From positions 145,740,058 through 145,804,057 of the forward strand of contig NC_133537.1 of assembly GCF_048544455.1 (NCBI RefSeq): a DNA stretch of 64,000 nt, read 5' to 3'. The translations under genes were made by a program, and so were the position numbers. The notes under the pieces are model-generated. The model searched no databases, was not told where the DNA came from, and worked only from the letters and a program-made list of their open reading frames with translations. Origin of the DNA: Silene latifolia. Lineage: Eukaryota > Streptophyta > Magnoliopsida > Caryophyllales > Caryophyllaceae. This document shows, one piece after another, positions 10,799 to 22,211 of this stretch (the first letter of the stretch is position 1; the number at the start of each line of letters is the position of its first letter).

Positions 10799-12622
10799 TT
10801 AGGTACCACCGATTAAACCATTTTCCAACCGTAAAGTCTCAAATCGTTCTCTAGCTAACGATTTTGTCAAAATGTCTGCCCATTGTTTTCCAGTACTACA
10901 AAATTCAAGTTTTATATTCCCCTACTCAACATGGTCTCGAATAAAATAGTGTCTAATTTCAATGTGTTTAGTACGTGAATGTTGTGCGGGATTTTTAGAA
11001 ATAATTATTGCACTAGTATTATCACATAAAATAGGAATACATCCTACATCAATACCATAATCACTTAATTGTTGCTTAAGCCATAATAATTGAGTACATA
11101 CCAATCCTGCAGCGATATATTCGGCTTCAGCAGTTGAGAGAGCAACCGAATTTTGTTTCTTCGAACCCCATGTAATAATACATGGTCCGACAAACGTGGC
11201 GACACCCGACGTGCTTTTTCAGTCTAGAGAACATCCTGCGTAGTCGGCATCGGAATAACCGACTAGATCGAAGTTACACTCCATCGGATACCATAAATAC
11301 AGCTTGGCCGTTCCAATTAAATATCGTAAAATTCGTTTTACGGCCGTCATATGAGATTCTTTGGGAGATGATTGATATCTCGCACATACGCATACGCTAA
11401 ACATAATATCGGGTCTACTTGCGGTCAAATATAACAGTGACCCAATCATTCCACGGTAAGTAGTTTCATCAACTGATTTACCGTCTTCATCTAATGTCAA
11501 TTTCTTGTTCTCGACCATTGGAGTAGGCATAGCATGAGAATTTTCCATTCGAAACTTACGAATCAATTCCTTGATGTATTTTTGTTGATGGATTTTAATG
11601 ACTTCATCGGTTTGTTGTATTTGCAGACCTAGGAAGAATTTCAATTCTCCCATCATACTCATCTCGAACTCGGAGGTCATCAACTCAGAAAAATACTTGC
11701 ATAGCCTTCGGTTGGTGGATCCAAAGATGATGTCATCGACATAAATTTGAACAACCAAAAGGTCAGAACCCTCAGATTTTAGAAATAGGGTTTTATCAAC
11801 GGATCCTCTACTGAATCCACTGTCAAGTAGAAACTTAGATAATCTATCGTACCATGCCCTAGGTGCTTGTTTCAATCCATATAGGGCTTTATCCAACTTG
11901 AAGACGTGATCTTCAAATTTACTATTCTTAAATCCAGGGGGTTGTTCAACGAAGACTTCTCCTTGTAAGTATCCATTTAAGAATGTTGTCTTGACGTCCA
12001 TCTGGAAGAGCTTCATTTCCTTGTGTGCTGCGAATGCTATCAGAAGTCTAATAGCTTCAAGACGAGCAACAGGTGCGAAAGTCTCGTCATAATCTATTCC
12101 TTCTTGTTGATTATAACCTTGGACCACCAATCTTGCTTTATTTCTGATAATGACTCCGGCATCATCTAATTTGTTCCTAAAGACCCACCTTGTTCCAATG
12201 ACAGATCGATCCTTTGGTCTAGGAACTCAATGCCAAACCTTGTTTCGTTCGAACTGTTGTAGCTCTTCTTGCATAGCGACAATCCAATCTGATTCTGCAA
12301 GAGCTTCATTGATATTTGTTGGTTCGATCATGGATAGAAAAGAGTAGAAAGAGCAGAAGTTATTCAAGGAACGTCTAGTTTGAACACCCTTCTTAATATT
12401 CCCTAGAATATTGTCCATGGGGTGTGAGCTCTTGTATTTCCACTTTGTTGAAGTACTTGGTTCATCATCGCTATTTGAGCTTGACCCAACTTCATTCGGC
12501 TCGGAATTGGAGGAAGTTCCCCCTGAATCCAATCCGGGTGTCGTATTAGGACCGATTATAACCTCGGATTCTACACCTTGATTTGGATTCAATGTTATAG
12601 TAACATCACCTATAACATTAGT
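10799..12622 (-). pseudogene. Ty1/copia reverse transcriptase and RNase H (defective)
   Basis: A single frame read from 12622 to the stop at 10799-10801. A linker rich in N, E and S is followed by the RT: WIVAMQEELQQFERNKVW, then [51 protein letters not shown] and FFLGLQI. RNase H begins with GYSDADYAG and includes ALSTAEAEYIA, DNTSAI, RTKHIEIRHYFIRDHVE and a QWADILTK-type end. The catalytic YVDD is intact. In-frame stops at 12227-12229, 11219-11221 and 10922-10924 break this copy. The long readable frame suggests a fairly young insertion. Confidence 0.93.
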
Positions 12623-14113
12623 TTAAGAGTCCTTATTTTGAGTCAATGTTATAGTATCATCAACTATAACTTTGGTTTTCTCCTTTTTCTCTTTTGAGGA
12701 ACGATCAAGTTCATCACTTGTTCCTTCAATCTCATTGTCCTCCAATTCCAATTCCGGGGGATCGTCTCTTGAAAAACGAAAGTCGGGTTCATCCAAGTCT
12801 TCTTCCTCATCCTGTAAAGGCTTATCAAACACGTTATCTTCATCAAAAATAACGTGGACACTTTCTTCAATACAAAGAGTTCTCTTATTGAAGACTTTGT
12901 AAGCCTTGCTATGATCTGAGTATCCTATGAAAATCGCCTCATCACTCCTAGGGTCGAACTTACTTAACCGGTTTTTACCGTTATTGTGAACAAAACACTT
13001 ACTCCCAAAGCAACGAAGATGGGAGATATTAGGTTTTCGACCTCTAAGGAGTTCGTAGGGGGTTTTCTTAAGAATAGGTCGGATCATAGCACGATTATGG
13101 ATGTAGCAAGAAGTACTAATGGCTTCAGCCCAAAAGTTATGAGGTAAACAACTACACAAAAGCATTGTACGAGCCATATCTTCTAAATTTCTATTCGTAC
13201 GTTCAACGACACCGTTTTGTTGAGGAGTTCTTGGTGCAGAAAAGTTATGCCCTACACCATTAACTCTACAATATTCTATGAAAGCTTGATTGTCAAACTC
13301 GGTGCCAAGATCCGTACGAATAGATACAAGATTAGTCTTATATTTGTTTTGAACACGTTTCATAAGACAATCAAATTCATCAAAAGTTTCGTCTTTTGAA
13401 TGAAGGAAGATAGGCCATACATACCTTGAGTAATCGTATACAAGAACAAAGACGTACCTGGATCCTCCTCTACTCCTTACCTTCATTGGTCCACATAAAT
13501 AATCCATGTGTACTAATTCCAAGGCTTGATTTGTGCTTACCACTCTTTTCGGTTTGAACGATGATCTTACTTGTTTGCACCTTGCACACGTGTCACACAT
13601 CCTTTCTTGGTCGAACTTGATCTTACGTAACCCTTCAACCAAGTCCCACTTCTTGAGTTTGTTCAAGGTTAGTGAGCTAATGTGACCAAACCGTTTATGC
13701 CATAAACAAGGATCATCAAGAGTAACTTTCATGCATGAAAAAGAATTAGTAGGCACAGCATTTAAATCTACCATATAAACATTTCTTTTCCTGTGGCCTT
13801 CTAGAATAACATTGCTAGTTCCTTCAATAATAATGCGACAACTATCAATATGAAAAACTATTTTGTTACCTTTGTCGCATAGTTGAGATATGCTTAACAA
13901 GTTATGTTTTAGACCGTCCACGAGATAAACATCACAGATTGCGTGAGACTTAGAAATTCCGATTTTGCCAACGCCAATAACTTTTCCCTTTTTGTTGTCC
14001 CCGAACGTCACTTTCCCTCCATTGAAAGGCTTGAGTGAAAGAAACAGATTCTTATCTCCAGTCATGTGTCTTGAACATCCATTATCAAGATACCATTGAT
14101 TGTTTTCTTTCAC
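12623..14113 (-). pseudogene. Ty1/copia protease end, GAG-pre-integrase and integrase
   Basis: This 496-residue open stretch ends at a premature stop (12623-12625) that separates it from RT in the same frame. It opens with the protease site WYLDNGCSRHMTG; copia proteases normally have D-S/T-G, so N in the middle position is odd. The GAG-pre-integrase region follows with the zinc-binding HHCC set (WHKRFGH, CDTCARCK). The integrase core has Asp in HMDYLCGP, Asp in IRTDLGTEF and Glu in TPQQNGVVERTNR. The C-terminal part (RCFGSKCFVHNN, FIGYSDHSKAYKVFN) is typical of copia integrase. Two GTTATAG/CTATAAC hairpins lie at its end (12594-12670). Confidence 0.93.
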
Positions 14114-15056
14114 TACTTCCTGCAGAAGGGATTAGATACAGTTTTTAGGTACCCAAGCTAAGTTGGGTCCCTTATGATTAGTTACTCTGTATACTAAATC
14201 CTTTTGAACCCAAACTCATCTAATAACCATTTTTCTAACCCTTGGTTTATTTGGATTGGTAGGAGTTCTAGGGTTAGGTTTTCTCTTGGTCTAGGAATTT
14301 CTCTAGGTCTTTCATGACTATTTCCCTTGTGAATAGGTTTACTAGGTTGAGATCGACAAGGGTTTTGTGAGGTGCTAGGTTTCTTGCTGTAGTCGAAGGC
14401 CATGTCATAGAACCAACGAAATTTATTGTTCCTTTCTTCGTTAGGTTCCTTAATGGGGGTTTCATCATTCTCGTCAACCGTGTCAACAGTTTTAGCATGG
14501 TCGGCATTTTTTCGTACATAATGAGCCTTTTTGACACAATTGATTTGGATGTGACCCGTATGACCACATTAATTGCAAATCAGGTATTCAGGAAGATCAA
14601 CATACTTCTTTTTTCTGAAATCAAAATTCAAAGGTGTTGATTTGCATTTAGAGTGATCTCTACGGCTGTAGCACTCATGTCCTAACCTCATCTTCATATT
14701 ATTGTCAGATTGTTCGGTAGGAAGTTTAGGACTTTTGTGCTACCTTCCCACTTATCATAGACCTTTCTAGCATGTAGAAGTAGGTCTTTTGGGTTTTTAA
14801 TTTCCTCTTAACATTTCGTGTGATCTACATCATTATCTTTCTTAAAGTTATCACGAAAGTCTTGGAATCGTTTGTTAAGAAGGAATACAACATCGGAATG
14901 TTATTTCTTAACATTGATCATGTCGGTGTTAGATTCCTTTAATTGCTTTGAAAGGGAATCTATTTATTTCTTTTGGTCTAAGATCACTGCTTCATCATAT
15001 GTGACCTTAGCTTCCAAAAGTTCTTTGGCTTTTCTAAGTTCTAAAGTTATAGCTTA
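14114..15056 (-). pseudogene. Sirevirus gag, C-terminal part
   Basis: Minus-strand sequence between the protease and the nested Athila-type element. One frame near 14530-14580 gives a zinc knuckle of the form CNxCGHTGHIQINC, with an in-frame stop at x. It is followed by a charged segment (14194-14520) leading into the protease. Frames change several times, so this part is degraded. It continues on the far side of the nested element at 31811. The edge reads AAGTTATAGCTT, and the far side resumes with ATAGCTTCATTAG, so the nested element sits in the gag coiled-coil region. Confidence 0.75.
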
Positions 15057-16948
15057 TGTGGGTGATGTCGTCGGGTCACATCCAATCAAACACATTTATA
15101 ATACTCAACAAACAACTAGTTAACGGTAAGTCGAGGTCGATCCATGGGATGGTGTGCTTTGGGTTCTAAGTCTATCTATCTCAATTTATGCTAGTGTCAC
15201 AATTTGTTTGGGTTTGTAGTTGTGTCCTAGACTAATGCAAGCAATAAAGTAAAGCAAACAATGAACTAAGAGATGTAAACAATTGACTAAAAGCACTAGG
15301 CTGTCATGGGGTCATAGGGGATTCATGGTGTTGATCATACAAACATGTTTACAAAGTTGCAAGCAATTAATGTTGTAAAGGAACCGAGTTGGTTTATGTC
15401 TTACGGTTCATAGGAAGAGTTGGGTCTCGGAGCCGAATCGATTAGATTGTACAACACCTACAAGTCGACTTACTTTCCTCCTATTCAACTTCTATGCATG
15501 GTCTAACAAGACTCGAGTTGGTTTATATCTTACAAGTCAAGTTGAGTAGATAAGAGATGATTGTAAATGCAAGGATTCATAGGCTTAGCATTTCATCAAA
15601 CATAACATCTGCATAAAGTTGACATCAAAACAAGCAAGCAATTTAATTATGAAAACATATTAGATTAAGCATGATTAATCCCATGTTTGTTTCCCCTAAT
15701 TATCCACTAATCCTAGTTTAGTATCTACTCACTCATTATCATGGAGAACATGTCATTAATGGTGTCAATCATCACAACAAGTGTAAACATGATAAGAGAA
15801 TGAGGAAATAAACAATAAAGAGTAAAGGGTAAAAGAATTATACCAAACTTAAGATTCCAATAATAATAAAGCAAATAATAATAGAAGAAACTTGATTGAT
15901 TGATGAAGGGTTGTCAATCCTCCAATAATAACCCAATAATCTTCAATTACCCAAAAGTAACAAACTTGAACAATAATTAAGGAGAGATTAACGTGAATTT
16001 TGTGGAAAGATAAAAGAGTAATCTATTCTAATCTATTCCTAATCTAATCTAAGAGAAATTTCTAATGTGGAAGCCCCCTACTCTCAAAACTGGGTCCTTT
16101 GATTATTACAAATGGGGTATTTATAGTAGGGATTCATTAGGTTAAGCAAGGGTAAAATAGTAATTAACAATGCTAATTATTAAGTAGGGAAATGCTCCTC
16201 TCAAAGAAATATGCTAGTCTCCTTTTTGCTAGTCTTTCAAAAATATGCGCATCTTTCATGGAGAAAGAAGAAAACGAAAGTTGCTGTAAGGGAATCCGAG
16301 CGGCCAAGGGGTCGGGACGCTCGGATTGTTGGAGTAGAGGACGAGCGGATTCAAGCACGGGACGCTCGGATAAAAAGAAGGGAAGACGAGTGGATTTGAG
16401 GGGGGGACGAGCGGATTCCTGTAGCAGACGAGCGGATTGGGTCTCGGGACGAGCGGATTGGCGGACAGCTTCTTTGTTTGACCTCGGATTGTAAAACGGA
16501 CGTCATTTTCTCATCCGGACTCCTATTGGAGTGTTTCAAAAGCCTAGATCACTTTTTTTTTCGACGCCGTTCCACTTAGCATACTTTCAGAGCCAAAGGA
16601 GTAACTCTTAGTTTGGGTTTCGAGCAATTTCTTCTTGTAATGCCTTCCCTCTCGTCATTCTTACTTTTAACCCTATGATCCTTCTATATACTCTTTATTC
16701 CTACATCCTTGGTCATCATTCTTGCCTCCTCTTCATACTAGTCCATCTAATATCATCAATAAGCTTCCAAATATGCTAGAAAGACGGGAATTTCCGCCCT
16801 ATTATCTTCTTTCCTACAAAACATACGAAATGCACTAGGAAAGCAAAATAGAAAGCATTTGACAGATAAAATGGCTATGGAATGTTATAATAGTATGCAA
16901 AATAGGCTCAATTAGGGGACTAAATGTGCGCAAATATGCGTCACATCA
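15057..16948 (-). repeat. Athila-type 3' LTR
   Basis: TGTGGGTGATGTCG...GCGTCACATCA on the plus strand, about 1892 bp. It is closely similar to 29915-31810. It contains a CpG-rich cluster of GACGAGCGGATT/GGACGCTCGGAT words at 16295-16465. Confidence 0.9.
16295..16465. repeat. GACGAGCGGATT motif cluster in LTR
   Basis: About eight variants of GA(C)GAGCGGATT and its reverse-like GGACGCTCGGAT lie within 170 bp. The matching block in the partner LTR is 31155-31325. It differs there by point changes and one copy's context. Confidence 0.75.
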
Positions 16949-17256
16949 AATATCCCCAAACCGAACCTTTACTCGTCCCGAGTAAAGAGGTGACAAAAAC
17001 TAGGACCCTTATTCAAACTAATATAGCCGATGTGAGGCAATTAGCGGGTCTCACTCCGCCCCTTCAACTCACAACAAGACAACCATGAGGTAGGATGCCT
17101 TCTTGCAAGGTAAGGTGGGTCTTGCCAAAATGGCGACACATCCAATCATTAAAGCACACAAAATCAAGTAATGGATGCATCTACAAAAGAATAGCCACTT
17201 TCCTCATCTAAGTGACGGAAATTATCTACAAGGGAAGCAATTCAAGGGTACACACT
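16949..17256 (-). other. Athila-type interior, 3' end
   Basis: Interior sequence between the 3' LTR and the CACTA insertion. Its LTR-proximal end, on the minus strand, is GGTTTGGGGATATTT, a plausible polypurine tract. I see no coding sequence. Confidence 0.6.
17254..17256. other. CACTA target-site duplication ACT (left)
   Basis: ACT precedes the CACTACAACAAATC terminus and is repeated at 26604-26606. A 3-bp duplication is diagnostic of CACTA elements. Confidence 0.85.
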
Positions 17257-17269
17257 CACTACAACAAAT

Positions 17270-17530
17270 CCCGCCACTTTTCGACGCTTTTTAAGGATAT
17301 TAGCGACGTTTAACAGCGTCGCCAAATTATATCTCGACGCTTTGCTAAAGCGTCATCATTTTCAGCGTCAGGAATTTTCGACGCTTTTTTCTGTCAACCC
17401 TTGCGTCGCCTTAAGGTGTCACGATTAGCGACGCTTTTTAGTGTCGAGCTCTTCTACACCTTTTTGCGTCGATAATTAAGAAACATTTCGACGCTTTTTT
17501 TCGTCTCTAATGATTTTCAGTGCTGTTATT
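17270..17530. repeat. CACTA subterminal repeats (left)
   Basis: CGACGCTTTT, GCGTCG and TTTCGACGC words recur about ten times in both orientations. In En/Spm-type elements such repeats bind the element-encoded TNPA-type protein. The shorter right block at 26545-26600 has TCGACGCC, GTGTCGAC and GCGTCGGG. Confidence 0.8.
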
Positions 17531-19098
17531 TTTGCTTGTCACTACCAGACACGAAGGTGTCCGCTGCTATTGTTTTGCTTGTCATCAGCACTAGACGATG
17601 AAATCATAAGAAATTTATAGAGAACAATAATTTGTCCATAATATATTCAAAACAATAATATTGAATAACATAAAATTGCATGATCAAATTAAATTGTTAC
17701 ATTAACCCTTCGTTTGAAGTATCGTAATTAATTCATCCAAACTACAATAGAAAAAAAAAATATCGCTACTAATGTCCACGTAAAAAAAAAAGTTCCCAAA
17801 AAGATTAAATCCTAGCCAAAAGGTGTGACCATCTTGATCTGCTCTAAAAGTGAATTCGGAAATTGCTCCTTTCATCTAGATGCACGGCCAAAAGTAGAGC
17901 ATCTACCTTATATTCCCTACATACCCTGAAATCAGAAAACAATACATCAATAATTAAAAATACACTATCATCCTTCTTAAACACCCAATGTTACTTCTCA
18001 CAGTTACAGTCTAATTCAAAGTGCGTTTTTCGGACAAAATTAAAACTCCATGAACGGAAAGAGTGTTCAAGCAAGAGTTATTCTAACAAAACATGCATGA
18101 TGAATAATATCACATATTGATGAGTTATTCATAATTCACAACTCTTAGTGCACTATTAGTACTCACTAGCTAAAATCATTTAACTGACAGGAAATACCAT
18201 AAACCAGCCAATAACCCGACTTTTACGGTTGACTCGGAGCGTGTACAAATTATTCATAATAACATTGTCCACCAGCTATGTTTGCTATCAGTGTTAAAAT
18301 GCAAAAGATCAATCATACGATCAGAAGTGGAACAACTAGCCTGATAAAATTGCCCTGTCATACCGATTAACAACTCCTCAAACAATACTAAAGATTTAAG
18401 TTATTCATTACCACCACATTTCAAGATGCAGAAATCATTGTTTGAATTAACATTACCAAATATTAACTAAAACATGAGGTGGAACATGGATATCTAAATT
18501 TTAGTACTACTACATGCTCCATCCGTCTTCATTCCATTACCCCTTGCATAATTACTCATAACACCTCACAATCTCTCATATTATGATGCACACCATGGTT
18601 ATTACTCTTTACCGTCATGCCACCACTTACCTATTTAACTATATTATGTTTAGCAATTAATTACATCAAAACATTCCCATTATTAACAAGAAGCAACGAC
18701 ATCCATGGACGCAAGAAGATAATAAAAGCCTCGTGCTACTGTACCCAGCTCAGCCGAACTCCACAATAGTCACATACTACCCGTGTCCTACCTACCCAGT
18801 AAAGCCTATTTTCTTTACCTGGTCGGGTCACGACGCACCAAGAAGTACATTTCCCCGTCAACCGTAGACAATCCGTTTCTCATACCACCATGCACTATAA
18901 ATAACTATACATTTAATGGTTCAGCACATGTTCTACATAGCGGAAGCCTACGACATATACTTCAACGGCTCCACTTAAATTAACTTACCATTTCCTCGGG
19001 AGCAGAATCTACGGTATTATTTTTACACTTCTAATCGTAGAAACAAGAGAGCATCCACACAAGTAATATGAATGAATTCCAACATACGAAGCATCTTA
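17531..19098. other. CACTA interior without recognisable gene
   Basis: A/T-rich interior. I see only short ORFs without recognisable domains. It could hold diverged exons of the TNPA-type gene. Confidence 0.5.
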
Positions 19099-19554
19099 TT
19101 AAAGAGAACATAAAAATACCTGGGAGTTCAAGGTTGATTTTGCAAGTTGAGCTATCTCGGGCGACGGCATTCCAGAACTCATACCTTCTAAGATTTTAGA
19201 CAAGATGATATTGGTCTCATTCAACTTGGTTTGTAGCTCTTTTTTGTCCTTAGTTAAATTTACAATAGCTTTTTCCATATTTTGCATCTTTTCCCTGTTT
19301 TGTATCTTTTCCATATTCTGCAAAGCTAAAGAACTACTATCTCCCAATTTAAAAGCCTCTTTCCTTAAGATACCGTGGACCCCAAATACATCACTTCCTT
19401 TCACACCAAACCCATAGCCTAAAGGGCGTTTAGGAATATCTTCTCCATACCCATAGCCTAAAGGGCGTTTAGGAATATCTTCTCCATCACTTCCTTTCAC
19501 ACCAAACCCATCTGCCAAAACACATGTAGTTAAATGAATAATAAAAAAAAACAA
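19099..19554 (-). CDS. Short coiled-coil ORF, possible TNPA-type exon
   Basis: 151 codons. The N-terminal half has a hydrophobic start and a tandem repeat of the phrase GEDIPKRPLGYGYG (two copies; the DNA repeat is near 19415-19480). The C-terminal half (residues about 75-140) is heptad-rich (NMEKIQNREKMQNMEKAIVNL) and ends in SPEIAQLAKSTLNS. In CACTA elements the gene beside TNP2 encodes a TNPA-type DNA-binding protein with a C-terminal coiled coil. The position fits, but I cannot identify the family with confidence. It may be one exon of a spliced gene. Confidence 0.4.
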   Translation of the reverse strand: MFFFIIHLTTCVLADGFGVKGSDGEDIPKRPLGYGYGEDIPKRPLGYGFGVKGSDVFGVHGILRKEAFKLGDSSSLALQNMEKIQNREKMQNMEKAIVNLTKDKKELQTKLNETNIILSKILEGMSSGMPSPEIAQLAKSTLNSQVFLCSL

Positions 19555-19984
19555 GCTTCTTTTACTTTGTGCTGAATCATAAAATCAAAAGATACAAAAA
19601 CAAAGAAATGAAGGCACGGCTTAGCTCAAACCTGGTTTGATACATGGTTTGATACAGAAAACTCCACTGTAATTGAACGACACACAAAAACCGTACAATT
19701 GATAATCTCTTTCTAAAATAGCCGCGTCCAAAATTTAAACTGTTATCATAGGTTAAAGATGATGTGGCGTTTAAAGAAGGCGTTTGATGATGTTTAAGAT
19801 GAAGATGAAGGAAGTATTGAACTGGGTTAATGAGCTATAAAAAAATTAAATTGAAAAAGGCAAGTAAGATGAAGATGGTGTTGAAAAGTCAGTCAAGTTA
19901 ATTTTAAATTAAGTAGGGAAGGAATAGAGTTTAAGGTAGGGGATGAAGACGAAGGAAGTAAGTGACAATGATGGAAAAAATAAT

Positions 19985-20075
19985 AAATTGAAAAGGGAAA
20001 TGACCTGTTAATCAGGTATCAGGTTAGTAGGTTACCCAGTTTATTTTGAGAAGATGGTACCTAAAGTACGGTATC
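19985..20075. repeat. Partial MULE-like MITE terminus
   Basis: The block from GACCTGTTAATCAGG to GGTACCTAAAGTACGG resembles the right arm of the MITE at 22212-23078 (22938-23010). It lies exactly where the TNP2 reading frame ends. It is probably a remnant of the same MITE family that replaced the transposase C-terminus. Confidence 0.6.
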
Positions 20076-22095
20076 AAGTCATAAAAAATATCACATCGTC
20101 TCTACTCTTATCCATATCTAAAGATGTTCGCTCTTGGAGCCAAAGATGTTCCTTTATGCCCAACTTCTTTAGACCTATTCTTGCATTCACATCGTCTCTA
20201 CTCTTATCCATATCTAAAAGTGTACCCAATATATTATCACACACATTTTTCTCAATGTGCATAACATCTAAATTATGTCTTAGTGGGTTGTGTTCCCAAT
20301 AGGGCAACTCAAAAAATATACTCTTCTTATTCCACAAATTATGATTATTATCTTCACAATTGCTATCATTAACAATGTTAGTTGAGACACCAACTTCCCT
20401 TGCTCTATTTGGTCTTTTCAATCGCTTTGTAGTCTTCCCATACGCATATTCAATCTTTTCTTGTTGTCTTAAGACATCAGAACCACTTATAGATTTTGGG
20501 GCGCAGCCATACGCTATCGTTCCATCAAACAAATTGGCTTCAGAACGATAGTGATGATCTAGATCCAACCAATTCCTATGCCCCACATAGCAAATCTTAC
20601 CACCAAATCTTCCGGAATTAGTTGAATGGGTACAACGTGGACAAGCATCATAACCAGAAGTACTCCATCCAGATAACATAGCATATGCCGGAAAATCGTT
20701 AATAGTACTATGCAATGCTGCTCGGAGTTTGAAAGTTTTACCCTCAAAGGCGTCAAATGCGTTAACACCGCTCCATAACAACTTCAACTCAGAAATTAAA
20801 GGTTGCAGATACACATCAATGTCAATTCCTGGACTGGATTTTCCAGGAATAATACAAGACAAAATAAATGAAGAAGGTTTCATGCACAACCATGGTGGCA
20901 AGTTATAAGGAATCAAAATAACTGGCCATGTGCTATAAGTGGTATTCATCAAACGATATGGGTTAAACCCGTCACTAGCTAAGGCTAACCTAACACTTCG
21001 AGGATCAGAGGCAAATAGAGGATACCGAGAATCAAATTGTTCCCACGCTAAAGCGTCTGCTGGATGTCTAAGTTTTCCATCTTTTACACGATCTTTATGA
21101 TGCCATCTCATATCTTCTGCTGTTTTAGAGGACGCGTAGATCCTCTCTAATCTAGGAATGAGGGGAAAATACCTCATAACCTTAGCTGCTTCACCCTTCT
21201 TAGCTAGACCTTTACCTTTTTCACCTATGACTGTTTTCCATCTTGATGCGTGACAAGCATCACACTCCTCTTTGTCATTGTTATCTCCCCAAAATAGCAT
21301 GCAATTGGATGGGCAAGCGTGAATCTTTTCATACCCAAGTCCTAAATCATTTATTATCTTCTTACCCTCATAAAAGGTTGATGGAAACTCTGTTACTTGA
21401 GGAAAAGCTTGAAGTATAAGTTCAAGTAACTTATTAAATGACTCATTAGACCAATGAAACATGCATTTAATATGGTATAAGTGTAAAAGGAATGAGAGCT
21501 TTGAGAAAGATTGACAGCCTTCGTAAAGTTCCTTGTTTGCAGCTTCGAACAATCTTTTATAGTTAGTGTCTTCTTTATTGTTGAGGTTATGGGAGTTGTT
21601 AGAATAGTCATCAGTCCTAGCATCGTATGCGTGCTCGTGCTCAAACTCATTATCGGACTCACTAGAAGAACTAAACCCCATAGACACATCATCAAATTCA
21701 GCTTCTGTTCCATCTATTTCTACCGAGCCAGCAGAAGTATTATCATCGTCAAAATCTTTAGAATGGTTAGGATTGTTAGTCCTATAAACTGCATTAAGTA
21801 AACCTTTCATATCATCACGACCTACTAAGGGTTCTTCCCTACTTTCTCCATGCAAATGATCAAGAACATCCCTTTTACCATGCCAAAACCAATCTGTATA
21901 CTTCTGGTAAAACCCTTTGAACAAAATATGTCCCTCTATTTCACCCAGTGTGAAGTAATAACGTAACTTACAACTCTTACATGGGCATTTTGTTTTCCCT
22001 TCTACAAGACTTTCTTTTGCTAACTCAATAAACTTCCTACATCCATTTATGTAAGCGGGGTGGTCATTTGGCAAGGTAATCCAGCTAGTATCCAT
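20074..22095 (-). CDS. CACTA TNP2-type transposase, C-terminally truncated
   Basis: 673 codons from ATG at 22095. The N-terminus is a transposase-associated domain (residues about 1-75) with HPAYINGCRKFI and the Cys set KCPCKSC. An acidic linker follows, then the TNP2-type transposase domain (about 190-560). It has a CDAC motif, EDMRWHHKDR, HPADALAWEQFD, LASDGFNPYRLMN, LPPWLCMKPSSFILSCIIPG and GYDACPRC. TNP2 proteins usually continue several hundred residues past HNLDVMHIEKNVCDNILGTLL. Here the frame ends soon after, with the phrase SLDMDKSRDDV duplicated (the DNA copies at 20091-20120 and 20187-20216 are about 96 bp apart). The end coincides with a MITE fragment. The protein would cut and join CACTA ends in the nucleus, but this copy is likely inactive. 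Confidence 0.9.
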   Translation of the reverse strand: MDTSWITLPNDHPAYINGCRKFIELAKESLVEGKTKCPCKSCKLRYYFTLGEIEGHILFKGFYQKYTDWFWHGKRDVLDHLHGESREEPLVGRDDMKGLLNAVYRTNNPNHSKDFDDDNTSAGSVEIDGTEAEFDDVSMGFSSSSESDNEFEHEHAYDARTDDYSNNSHNLNNKEDTNYKRLFEAANKELYEGCQSFSKLSFLLHLYHIKCMFHWSNESFNKLLELILQAFPQVTEFPSTFYEGKKIINDLGLGYEKIHACPSNCMLFWGDNNDKEECDACHASRWKTVIGEKGKGLAKKGEAAKVMRYFPLIPRLERIYASSKTAEDMRWHHKDRVKDGKLRHPADALAWEQFDSRYPLFASDPRSVRLALASDGFNPYRLMNTTYSTWPVILIPYNLPPWLCMKPSSFILSCIIPGKSSPGIDIDVYLQPLISELKLLWSGVNAFDAFEGKTFKLRAALHSTINDFPAYAMLSGWSTSGYDACPRCTHSTNSGRFGGKICYVGHRNWLDLDHHYRSEANLFDGTIAYGCAPKSISGSDVLRQQEKIEYAYGKTTKRLKRPNRAREVGVSTNIVNDSNCEDNNHNLWNKKSIFFELPYWEHNPLRHNLDVMHIEKNVCDNILGTLLDMDKSRDDVNARIGLKKLGIKEHLWLQERTSLDMDKSRDDVIFFMT

Positions 22096-22211
22096 GACTA
22101 CACATCATAAAGATTGAATACTCATAAATCTCAGCACATCAAAACATATAAGCACAAACACGAGAACGAAATTATTACGTGATGTCAAAGTAACAAGGGA
22201 TTTTAATAATA

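Noticed and set aside
16192..16494. ORFs of 60-100 codons rich in R, D and S in the Athila-type LTR
   Set aside because: They translate the GACGAGCGGATT cluster and occur in several frames. The partner LTR copy does not keep the same frame.
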